Assembly (NCBI RefSeq): GCF_027257155.1
Contig: NZ_JAPWDU010000003.1
Span: 682,001-746,000, forward strand
Direction of reading: 5' to 3'
Origin: Cerasicoccus sp. TK19100
GTDB lineage: Bacteria; Verrucomicrobiota; Verrucomicrobiia; Opitutales; Cerasicoccaceae
DNA length: 64,000 nucleotides
Below are positions 25,169-32,990 of the stretch, in pieces. A model generated the notes under the pieces. The model had not been told where the DNA came from and did not search any database. It was given only the letters and a program-made list of their open reading frames with translations. How positions within the stretch are numbered: the stretch's first letter is position 1; each line of letters starts with the position of its first letter. The translations under genes were made by a program, and so were the position numbers.

Positions 25169-27193
25169 GTGGCGTTCAGCTTCGACGAGCGGGGCAATCC
25201 GACGACGTATGAGTATGGTCCTAGCAGCGGCTGCTCGGGTCGCCGTGGCACGGTCACCAATGCCGATGGCGTGGTGCTGGATTATCAAGAGTGGCTCTAC
25301 GACGAGCGCGACCGCTTGACCGATCACCTGACGCCGCGTGGCGACTTGAGCTACACTTACGATGCTTCGGGGAACCTCAAGAGCGTTGACTCGGGCAATG
25401 TCAACGGGGTCGAGCTGGCCTATGATTACGACGTGCTCAACCGCCTGGAAACGGTCTACGACGCCGGGGCCGCCCAGCCCGCGCTGGAGCACGACTATGG
25501 TTACGACGACGTGGGCAACCTCCAATCGCTGGCCTACGCTAACGGCGTTACCCACACGTGGACGTATAACAGTCTCAACCGCCTGACGAATCTGGTGCAG
25601 TCGAGTGGCTCTGGCACGCTCTACGGCTACACCTATGAGCTGCGCGATTCCGGTCACCGTAGCCGTCAGACTGAAACTTCAGGTCGCGTGGTCGACTACA
25701 CATATGACAATCTCTATCGCCTCACCTCGGAGGCGATCACGAACGACCCGTTCGCGGTCAACGGCGTGTCGTCCTGGACGTATGACGATGTCGGCAACCG
25801 CCTGACGCAAACTTCCACGCTGCCCGATATCGCAGCGCAAAATGAGACCTACTCTGACAACGATTGGCTCGACGGCACAATATACGACGACAACGGCAAC
25901 ACCACCCTGGAAGATGGCGACGCCGACGTCTATGACTTCATGAACCGCCTCGTGCGCCGCACGACTTCAGGCGGCGCGGTGATCGACATCACCTACGATG
26001 CCGATGGCAACCGGATCACCAAGTCAGCGCCGGCGGGCGTCACCCACTACCTGGTGGACATGAACAACCTCACCGGCTACGCGCAGGTCTTGGAAGAGCT
26101 CGACAGCACGCTCACCACGGAGCGCGTCTATACTTACGGCCTCGACCTTATCGCCCAGCACCAGCTCATGCCGGTCGATGCGCCCACTGGCTGGGAAACG
26201 AGCTACTACCTCTATGACGGCCTCGGCACCGTCCGCGCCCTAGCCGACGAGAATGGCCTAATCAGCGACGCCTACACCTACGACGCCTGGGGCAACTTGA
26301 TCAACGTTCAGGGACTAACACCCAACAGCTACCTCTACACCGGTGAGCAGTGGGACCACGACCTAGGCATGTATTTTCTCAGAGCCAGATATATGAACCC
26401 CGAGACGGGCAGGTTCCACACGCTGGATACCTACGAGGGCCGGAGCACGGATCCGCATACATTGCATAAATACCTCTATGGAAATGCAAACCCGATGAGT
26501 TACATAGACCCGAGTGGCAATTTTAGTCTGCCATCTTTATCTGCCGCAATGGGTGTTCTTTCAAAAGTTATGTCAATGGCTGTCCCAGCGATTAATGTAG
26601 CTTGGCGTGTTGCTGGATTCATCGATACCTTTATTTTGATTAAAGACATAGTCTCAGCGTTGCAGAATGGTGCTATAAAGACTTATGTAAATAATTTTTC
26701 AAATACTGTGAATAATTCTACAGGCGGTAGTTACGATTTGAAAAAGTTGAGAGCAATGAACAGTGATCATATACTTGATATTATGGGAGCAATTGCGCCA
26801 AGAATACCCGACATTGTTAAGTTGATAAATAAGCATCATACATCTTTGATAAGAAGAGCAGTGAAGAATGCTAACCGTTCTAGATTTGTAATATACTTAC
26901 CTTCATTGCCTGGGAATTTTAGCAAAGGCCCTTCTGATAGTTCTCTGCCTTTGAAAGTCCCTCTTCGCGTATGGAAATTTAAAGTTCAAGCAGTTGCTGG
27001 TTCGGAAGGTGGCAGGCTTTTGGGCTTTGGAATTAAATCAGGGGGCAAACCTACACAACAAATTTTCCGTGTGGATTATCATGGTAGAAGAAAGGGTAAT
27101 CATCCTGCGCCATATACACATTATTTTCAGGCAGGACCAAAAATTCTGAATGAAACCTTTTCTCCTTGGTTCCATTATCATGTAGTTAAGTAG
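25169..27193 (+). CDS. orphan RHS core fragment with unrecognised toxin tip
   Basis: RHS homology begins near 25139; the first usable start is GTG at 25169, in the middle of an RHS repeat and without a signal peptide. The 674-residue product copies two separated parts of the giant gene's core. Sequence matching 19742-19838 is joined in frame to sequence matching from 20446, at a shared 14-base string (25250-25263). The core ends in KYLYGNANPMSYIDPSG near 26518. The tip of about 224 residues begins with hydrophobic segments and ends with RVDYHGRRKGNH, THYF and WFHYHV. These spaced His residues suggest a metal- or acid-base-dependent nuclease, but I do not recognise the family. A putative immunity gene starts two bases after the stop. 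Confidence 0.8.
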   Translation: MAFSFDERGNPTTYEYGPSSGCSGRRGTVTNADGVVLDYQEWLYDERDRLTDHLTPRGDLSYTYDASGNLKSVDSGNVNGVELAYDYDVLNRLETVYDAGAAQPALEHDYGYDDVGNLQSLAYANGVTHTWTYNSLNRLTNLVQSSGSGTLYGYTYELRDSGHRSRQTETSGRVVDYTYDNLYRLTSEAITNDPFAVNGVSSWTYDDVGNRLTQTSTLPDIAAQNETYSDNDWLDGTIYDDNGNTTLEDGDADVYDFMNRLVRRTTSGGAVIDITYDADGNRITKSAPAGVTHYLVDMNNLTGYAQVLEELDSTLTTERVYTYGLDLIAQHQLMPVDAPTGWETSYYLYDGLGTVRALADENGLISDAYTYDAWGNLINVQGLTPNSYLYTGEQWDHDLGMYFLRARYMNPETGRFHTLDTYEGRSTDPHTLHKYLYGNANPMSYIDPSGNFSLPSLSAAMGVLSKVMSMAVPAINVAWRVAGFIDTFILIKDIVSALQNGAIKTYVNNFSNTVNNSTGGSYDLKKLRAMNSDHILDIMGAIAPRIPDIVKLINKHHTSLIRRAVKNANRSRFVIYLPSLPGNFSKGPSDSSLPLKVPLRVWKFKVQAVAGSEGGRLLGFGIKSGGKPTQQIFRVDYHGRRKGNHPAPYTHYFQAGPKILNETFSPWFHYHVVK

Positions 27194-27195
27194 CT

Positions 27196-27594
27196 ATGGA
27201 CAAAGACACGCTATGGATTGCTTGCGATGTTCCTAAGATGTTATCATCAGAGCTTGGGATCGTATTTTCATCAGTTTATTATCTTATTACAGAGATAAAC
27301 GTTCCTATGATAGTCGATTCCAATTTCGAGCGGTATTACAAGTCGCTCGAGAGTTTTCGTGAGGAGATGACACGGAAGTATAATTCTGAAGTTGAAAGCT
27401 TCATTGAATCATTTCGTAGTGGTAACTCTCGTGAGAACCTAAAAACTCTAGTGCTTGGTAGTAAATTCTATTTTACTTGGGATATTGATGCGCTCTCTGA
27501 ATGTATGAGTGAGAAAAATAGTAAATATTGCGAAATGGATTACTATGAATATACGACTGGAACCGACCTCTTGCTTCATCTGCAATATAAGTGA
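27196..27594 (+). CDS. putative immunity protein for orphan tip 3
   Basis: A 132-residue protein whose ATG lies two bases after the cassette 3 stop, so translation is probably coupled. It is rich in acidic and aromatic residues, has no signal peptide or membrane helix, and is unlike the other immunity candidates. I do not recognise a family. Its role as the partner of the adjacent tip is inferred from position, size and shared low G+C. Confidence 0.7.
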   Translation: MDKDTLWIACDVPKMLSSELGIVFSSVYYLITEINVPMIVDSNFERYYKSLESFREEMTRKYNSEVESFIESFRSGNSRENLKTLVLGSKFYFTWDIDALSECMSEKNSKYCEMDYYEYTTGTDLLLHLQYK

Positions 27595-28001
27595 AAGAAG
27601 GAAACAGGAAAGGGATCGAACGTAGAATTTAAATATTGAGCGAAATCTATGTCAGACCAGTCATAGTCCATGCGTTAGGGTTAAACCTGCAAGACCAACC
27701 ACTTGGCAAGTGTGCCGCCGTTGCTGCATAGTCGGTGCCTTCTCTGGCGATAGCAGCGCACTGATGGTGTCGCTGCCCCCGCATACCCCGCTTGGTCGAC
27801 CCGCTCCAATGTGAACCCACAAAAGTTGACGCCAGTGGACCTTCCACCGGAGAATTGTTCACCCTGTCACCACCTTCGAGTTATTTCCCATTCTCGGTGA
27901 CGCCCCGAATAACCTGTCAAGCATGGGTCATAGTCGCTTTGCGTTGGGCTTACGTTGAATTTTACCGATGTAGAGTCCGGTGCTTGGTCTTTCGTCGGTT
28001 T
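27595..28001. other. intergenic gap after toxin cassette 3
   Basis: No gene is supported. The first 60 bases hold the third copy of the immunity 3'-flank motif (27608-27634). It continues into a stretch that recurs at about 28645-28682. The rest shows no clear hairpin or coding pattern. Confidence 0.5.
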
Positions 28002-28690
28002 TTACGAACTCGGCGTTAGTTTGGATCGCTTGTTGCGAGTTCTACAGTAAATTAATCCGATAGAGAGCAGTAATATTGTAACCGCAGCTAGTATAAGGCT
28101 TTGCTTATCTTTCGCGGCACCGCGTTTTGAGTCGCTTTCCTTCTCAGTCCTTTGCGTTGGCGCATCCTTTAGTCCTTGGGTTACTAAGATCCTATTAGCA
28201 GCAGCGGAGATATCTTCATCATCTGAGGATTCCAGTTGTTGGGCTAATTGAGCTACTTGTGGATTTTCAATACGGGCTACTGTGTGTGTAACAAAAGATG
28301 ACTTCATGAGGCTTGGATCTGTTTCGATCCGGGAAGTAATGACTGCAACCATAGCATCAACCTCGCCCTCGCTTAATTCCCCTCGAAACTGCTTAAGCTT
28401 TCTTGAGAGAATATAAATGGCCTGCCGCGAACGATAGTAGTCCTCCTGCCTGATCTGTTCTAAGATATATGGAAGGGATTCGATGCTTAACGAATCAATC
28501 TCCGAGTCAAAGTTTGGAGCCCCGCACTGTCCGGCGAGCCGATACACGACCATTTCTTCATCCTCAGCCCCATGCAGAGATATACTAAGTGCGAGAAACG
28601 CAAATAAACTACATAGGGTTTTTACGTAGCAGACAGCAAAGTGGGAAACATAGAATTTATACATTGAGCGGAATCAATGATAGGCGAGTT
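27611..28690. repeat. degenerate direct repeats bracketing the 28.0-28.7 kb gene
   Basis: Sequence at 27611-27648 (AGGGATCGAACGTAGAATTT, then AAATATTGAGCGAAATC) recurs imperfectly at 28644-28679 (GGGAAACATAGAATTT, then ATACATTGAGCGGAATC) in the same orientation. The copies enclose the minus-strand hypothetical gene and could mark a module boundary. Confidence 0.45.
28002..28664 (-). CDS. hypothetical exported membrane-anchored protein, HEAT-like
   Basis: A 220-residue protein with an N-terminal signal-like segment (CSLFAFLALSISLHGA), an alpha-helical central region and a C-terminal membrane helix (LILAAVTILLLSIGLIYC) followed by basic residues. The middle part, with helices such as LPYILEQI, RQAIYILSRKL and VAQLAQQL, resembles HEAT/armadillo-type helical repeats. 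That is only an impression. ATG at 28664 is the only start that keeps the signal segment. It lies on the opposite strand to the toxin cassettes and between degenerate direct repeats, so it may belong to the same accessory island. No function can be assigned. Confidence 0.6.
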   Translation of the reverse strand: MYKFYVSHFAVCYVKTLCSLFAFLALSISLHGAEDEEMVVYRLAGQCGAPNFDSEIDSLSIESLPYILEQIRQEDYYRSRQAIYILSRKLKQFRGELSEGEVDAMVAVITSRIETDPSLMKSSFVTHTVARIENPQVAQLAQQLESSDDEDISAAANRILVTQGLKDAPTQRTEKESDSKRGAAKDKQSLILAAVTILLLSIGLIYCRTRNKRSKLTPSS

Positions 28691-29440
28691 GTAGTCGCGC
28701 ATGGTGCGATTGAATGTTCGAGATCCACTAATAGCAAGTAGGCCCACTTTGGCGAAGATAAAAGAAGAAGGAAAGTTTCTGGTAACTTATGAACATGGCC
28801 TTCAATTGCCGTAGCCATTATCTGGTCCGATAGGTCATGCTGTCTTGTCGATTAAATCGTCAGGCTATCTTGGGTCGGTTGTCGTGCTTGTTGAGGTAGT
28901 CGACTTTTTGCTTCCACAATGGGATTGTATCGCTCCCTTTTCCGTCATTTGACGAGCCTTGCTTGCTCAATGCATTGGTTGGGCAAAAAGCAATGGAGCT
29001 TTCTAAGGTATCGTGTGCGATGCGTGCTTTGCGTCCATCGAAGGCTCGCAACTTGTTTTTACAGAAACCGGAGCCGCTATCCGAAAGCTGGCAGCCCAAG
29101 GGGCGAGCACCTAAAACAGAAGTCTTGAGCGCCGGATACCCGCTACTTCTCTTTTGAGTGCTCAAGGTTTGGCCTTTTACTCACGCACTTCGACATGGCT
29201 GATCTCGGCCCAGGTCAGAGCGCGTTGCTCAATCCATCTAGCACTGAATGACTGTTTTGTGACTTCATCAGCAAATTATCTTGAAACACATCACCGTCCT
29301 CGACAATAGCGTCGGCACATGAGAGGTTCTTCGAGAATCGACATTTGGATTCGTTCAAAAATAACATGGCTGGAGCCATCTACTTTTTCACCTCCCATGA
29401 TTCTCTACATGAACTTACGTAAAACTAGGGCTGCCTTCGC
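28665..29440. other. intergenic gap without a supported gene
   Basis: Short open frames exist on both strands between 28860 and 29165 and overlap each other. None has a recognisable motif or start signal, so none is called. No strong terminator or palindrome seen. Confidence 0.4.
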
Positions 29441-30760
29441 ATGAACCTCCGTGTAAATTATATTCCATCTGAGGGGACGAATCAAAGTTCACTTGGGGGT
29501 ATTGAATGGAAGCAGGTATTGCCGGGGCTAGTTTTTGAGATCGATGATCCGAAGCCAGGTTGGCTTAGCTTAATGGTTGCTTGTGATTTACGGGCAGATT
29601 GCGTTGTCAGCCTGGAGGATGATTGTGGGAATGTTCATCAGATCGATGCGAGTTTTGCATCTCATGGTCAGCGATTGCGCGTAGCCTGGCCCGCCGGGAG
29701 CAAGCGTTTATGCGTGACTAGCATCGAGGGAGAGGGAGCATTGTGGATCGCATCGGCCGCCGGTTTTGCGCCTTGCTTTGTCGAGGATAATGCGTCGATC
29801 GAGCAGAGGAGGGAGGCCGCACTAGAACGACTTAGGCAGGATGCGCTTTGTCAATTCAGTTGGATGGGCGGTTGTGTTTTGGATGGCATGCAGCAATTGA
29901 GCCAAACAGCCAATCGCCAGGTATGGCAAAAAGCGATTCACGACTGGCTGTCTTACTTCGTCAAGGCGGATGAGCTGCGCTACCAATCGCCCCGCGGCGA
30001 ACTCGTGCTCAACCTGTTTAATAATATCGAAGGGACGTTGCCCGTTGCGGTTATCGCACGCGAGGATCCCTGGCATCCGGTGTGTGACTTGGCACTAGAG
30101 ATGTTTAATCGACTCGCACAAAATAATGATGGACGAATCCTAAACGTCGAAATAACGGCGGAAGGTTGCTATACGGTGGCTTATCCGCTGGCTGTTTTGT
30201 CCAAAGGTCGTGGTGACGAGGCGCTTCAATTGCTTGCGTTACATCAACTGGAATTACGCCGCGAGCAGCTTTTTTACGCAGGCGATATCTATCTCCGCTC
30301 CGGTGAGCATGGGCGGAGTTTCCGAAATTGGACGCGGGGTATTTGCTGGTATCTGCTTGGGATTGCGCGCTGTCTCTCTGTGCTGGGCGTGGATAAGAGC
30401 GCTTCACTATGTGCTCATTTTGTGGAGAGAGCCGCGTGGATTATTGCGCGGCAACGTGAAGATGGCTTGTGGGATAACTTTCTCGATGAGCCGGGTTTTC
30501 CGCCGGATAGTTCTGGCTCTTGTGGCATCGCGGCGGCATTGATGACGGGGCATTCGCTTGGCTTGCTGGGCGATGAGGCCAGGCAGTGCGCGCAGCGAAC
30601 ATGGGAAGGTGTTGGCCGCTATTTGGAGCCAGATGGCTGGCTGGGCTGTGTCGCGCCAAATAATAAGCGGGGTGAAGCCTCACAGCATACGCGCCGCCGA
30701 ACGATCGAACCATTTGCTCTCGGATTGTATGCTCAGCTTGCGGCTTCTCTTCGACAGTAG
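29441..30760 (+). CDS. GH88/GH105-like unsaturated glucuronyl/rhamnogalacturonyl hydrolase
   Basis: A 439-residue protein without a signal peptide. The first 120 or so residues are beta-rich and not recognised. The rest shows the helical-barrel pattern of GH88/GH105: FYAGDIYLRSGEHGRSFRNW, then TRGICWYLLGIARCL, which corresponds to the family's W-x-RG-x-x-W segment, and later DGLWDNFLDEPG and SSGSCGIAAALM. These enzymes remove the unsaturated sugar left on oligosaccharides after a polysaccharide lyase has cut. A cytoplasmic location fits that use of short imported oligosaccharides. It stands alone, with long gaps on both sides. The heparinase-like lyase of this window is 24 kb away, so a joint pathway is only possible. 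Confidence 0.75.
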   Translation: MNLRVNYIPSEGTNQSSLGGIEWKQVLPGLVFEIDDPKPGWLSLMVACDLRADCVVSLEDDCGNVHQIDASFASHGQRLRVAWPAGSKRLCVTSIEGEGALWIASAAGFAPCFVEDNASIEQRREAALERLRQDALCQFSWMGGCVLDGMQQLSQTANRQVWQKAIHDWLSYFVKADELRYQSPRGELVLNLFNNIEGTLPVAVIAREDPWHPVCDLALEMFNRLAQNNDGRILNVEITAEGCYTVAYPLAVLSKGRGDEALQLLALHQLELRREQLFYAGDIYLRSGEHGRSFRNWTRGICWYLLGIARCLSVLGVDKSASLCAHFVERAAWIIARQREDGLWDNFLDEPGFPPDSSGSCGIAAALMTGHSLGLLGDEARQCAQRTWEGVGRYLEPDGWLGCVAPNNKRGEASQHTRRRTIEPFALGLYAQLAASLRQ

Positions 30761-31054
30761 TGGCAAGGTATAACCAACGGTAGGTGTGCCAATTTTGCTG
30801 AAAGAGAAATGGCAATGAAATGCTTCCTTTTTGGAGTATGACAAAGCTCTGCGATAAAGGTCGATCTACTCCATGCCACGGAGGGCAATGGCTGGAGGCC
30901 CGGGATTGCTTTGAGCTACAAGGCCGTTTTCCGCCATCCTATCACGCAGCTTGCGCGTGAGACTCTTCGGTGTAGATTGGCTAGTCCGAAGTGGCAACAG
31001 GAGCAAGCACTGCCCTATGCGTGATGTGCAACCCGGCTTATTTTCGGTCAAACC

Positions 31055-31156
31055 CTTACCTTGTTCTGGTTGAAGCGTCGGCGACGCTTATTGGGAGTGT
31101 CGTCGACACTTCGGGCAACAGTCGGCGACGCTCGGTTTGACAGTCGCCGATACTTA
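31055..31156 (+). repeat. dispersed 102-bp repeat, copy A
   Basis: It aligns without gaps to 49700-49801, with 78 of 102 positions identical by hand count. It contains four spaced units built on GTCGGCGACGCTT-like cores, each itself partly palindromic (GTCG/CGAC). Both copies lie in long gaps between genes. Confidence 0.8.
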
Positions 31157-31163
31157 GCAGGCG

Positions 31164-31191
31164 CTTGAGGTCACGTTGACCTCAGGTTTTT
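31164..31191 (+). terminator. terminator-like hairpin
   Basis: TGAGGTCA (31166-31173) pairs perfectly with TGACCTCA (31177-31184) over a 3-base loop, two further pairs extend the stem, and five T follow. It is about 400 bases from the nearest upstream gene, so it may end an unseen RNA or be part of the adjoining repeat. Confidence 0.5.
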
Positions 31192-31413
31192 ACCATTTCA
31201 TCTTTCCATACACGATACTCCACATGCCACCAGAGGGCGAGCCTAATCATTGTCCGCGAGCATTATTGGACATTCTTCGGGGCTAGCGATAAATGTTCTG
31301 TAGTGGCTATACATTTGGCAACGGCCGATGCACCGCTTTGAATAATGCCGTGTAGAGATTCATTCGTAAGTTTTTACGCCGAGCTCGTAAAAAGAGAGGT
31401 CCATACGAAGAAA

Positions 31414-31439
31414 CAAAAATAGCCGTTTTGTAAACGGCT
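31414..31439 (-). terminator. Rho-independent terminator of tRNA-Met
   Basis: AGCCGTTT (31421-31428) and AAACGGCT (31432-31439) form an 8-bp stem with a 3-base loop. Read on the minus strand, it is followed by a T-run (31415-31419). It lies 30 bases beyond the tRNA 3' end, with a smaller hairpin between. Confidence 0.75.
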
Positions 31440-31468
31440 CTAAATCAGCGCTTTTCGCGCTTTAAAAA

Positions 31469-31543
<75 letters not shown>

Positions 31544-32225
31544 ATTATAGAAATTCTTCGACTTATACACGTGTTTAAAAGGTATTTTGACGCTTTTGCC
31601 TGAACTATTCGGTGTTCATCAATGAATTTTAATGAACTCGCGAATTGGCCAATGGCAGCCGGTCAAAACCTTTGAAAACCTGTAATAAGAACGAGGAAAG
31701 CGGTTTAAACTACGTTTGACGGCACTCCAGTCAAGGAGGAAAGTCGAAATTTGCTGTTTAACGCTTGCGGGTGAGATCGGCCGAATTGACCGGTGTAAAA
31801 TCGCCATTTGCGTAATTCTACTGGATGGCCAAGGACGTTCGCTAGTTGGGTTCAACTGAAGCGCTGAGCTTACCGCTGATCGCGGCAGGTGCGTTCTGAT
31901 GGCTCAACGATTCAGGAGTTTCGGGTTATTACACCTATAGACGCGGTTAGCTACTACGGCCCCTTAATCTATTGCTGAGGCTGGAGAAGCACTCCGTTTT
32001 TGTTACAGTCACTCGAAAATTTGGCACTCCGTTGGGCAATCGTGAGATTTTCAGGGCAAGGACGTTACACCAAGGTGACAGTATGCCCTCTGCGGCAGGG
32101 GTAGTCGGGTAAAAGGCCGGTATGCCCTGTGGCGGTGATAAATAGTCTTGATTCTGAACTGATGTAACCGTTTGTTGGTCACATAAATTCTAAGTATCAA
32201 CTAACTTACTAACCCCCGTACCACT
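31544..32225. other. intergenic region between tRNA-Met and the STAS gene
   Basis: No gene is supported; the short frames present lack start context and family marks. A TATGCCCT block with similar following sequence occurs twice near 32083 and 32119. The tRNA promoter must lie in the first 60 bases but no clear pair is visible. Confidence 0.4.
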
Positions 32226-32561
32226 GTGGAAATCAACCAGGAAAAACAAGACAGCATCAACATTGTTAGCCTGAAAGGCCGCCTCGACGCCGGCACTTCA
32301 GGACAGCTGGAAGAAACGCTTAACGCACTGGTGGAAGCCGGTGAGCAGAAGGTGCTCGTGGATTGCCGTGAGTTGGACTACATCAGCAGCGCCGGTCTAC
32401 GTGTCCTCTTGGCTGCTGCCAAGCAGTTCAAGAAGTTGAATGGCTCTATTGCCCTGTCTTCTCTGAACCCGAACGTAAAGCAAGTCTTCGAAATCTCGGG
32501 CTTCACCTCGATCTTCCCGATCTACGGTACCCGCGAAGAAGCCATCGACGGTCTTTCCTAA
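32226..32561 (+). CDS. STAS-domain anti-sigma factor antagonist
   Basis: A 111-residue single STAS domain of the SpoIIAA/RsbV type. Such proteins are switched by phosphorylation of a Ser and, when unphosphorylated, bind an anti-sigma kinase or another partner. The marks are KGRLDAGTSGQLEE near residue 18, the central beta strand KVLVDCRELDYISSAGLRVLL with the expected phospho-acceptor at Ser54/Ser55, and QVFEISGF near residue 86. The start is GTG at 32226; no earlier ATG fits. No anti-sigma factor or sigma factor gene is adjacent, so the partner is unknown. A terminator follows at once, so it is monocistronic. Confidence 0.9.
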   Translation: MEINQEKQDSINIVSLKGRLDAGTSGQLEETLNALVEAGEQKVLVDCRELDYISSAGLRVLLAAAKQFKKLNGSIALSSLNPNVKQVFEISGFTSIFPIYGTREEAIDGLS

Positions 32562-32584
32562 GACTTCGATTCGATCAATTTTGC

Positions 32585-32622
32585 AACCCCGCTTTCCTCG
32601 GAGAGTGGGGTTTTGTTTTGCA
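32585..32622 (+). terminator. Rho-independent terminator of the STAS gene
   Basis: A 12-bp stem (32585-32596 with 32601-32612, including G-T pairs) around a 4-base loop, ending in a T-rich tail, begins 24 bases after the stop codon. Confidence 0.8.
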
Positions 32623-32704
32623 CCATGCCGACACTGCGGCAGCTACGGACGCTCCAGGGCCAACGGACAATCAATCTGAGCGCCAATGGCGCGGGCACAT
32701 ATTA

Positions 32705-32892
32705 GCCTAGGGTTTGCAAGGAGCGTAGCGACGAAGCGCAGCCCTGGGATAATGATCCACTGATTATTGGAGTGCTGAAAGCACGGCTTCATCATGCTTC
32801 TTGCAGCCGCCCCTTCAGGGCTCAGGCGACTGATTTGCGCTTAATACCTAGGGCTGCACTCCGGTCGGCCTGCGACTTACGCTGACCCTAGG
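32705..32892. repeat. compound CCTAGGG/CCCTAGG palindromic intergenic repeats
   Basis: Two imperfect palindromes (32705-32748 and 32847-32892) have CCTAGGG-type and CCC(T/A)GG-type ends, with shorter inverted pairs between and after them (GTGCTGAAAGCAC, GCACCTTTGGTGC). The arrangement resembles dispersed extragenic palindromes. No coding potential seen between 32622 and 32990. Confidence 0.55.
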
Positions 32893-32990
32893 CTTGTATG
32901 TGATCGCACCTTTGGTGCTCATCTTCATGGACTTATGGCAATCCAGGTTAGGGGCGATCCACTCTTTTGAATGTCCGTTCGCCTGCACGA

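Larger units (their letters stand above)
30761..31413. other. intergenic region with dispersed repeat and a terminator-like hairpin
   Basis: No gene is supported. It contains dispersed repeat copy A (31055-31156) and a strong hairpin after it (31164-31191). The rest shows no coding pattern that I can support. Confidence 0.5.

Noticed and set aside
28860-29165. Overlapping small ORFs on both strands
   Set aside because: No start context, domain or signal; they overlap each other and cannot all be real. Kept as a gap.
31055-31156. Possible CRISPR array in the GTCGGCGACGCTT units
   Set aside because: Only four degenerate units spaced about 22-26 bases, no spacers of constant size and no cas genes.
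31619-31855. 78-codon minus-strand ORF after the tRNA
   Set aside because: No family pattern, and composition like surrounding intergenic DNA.
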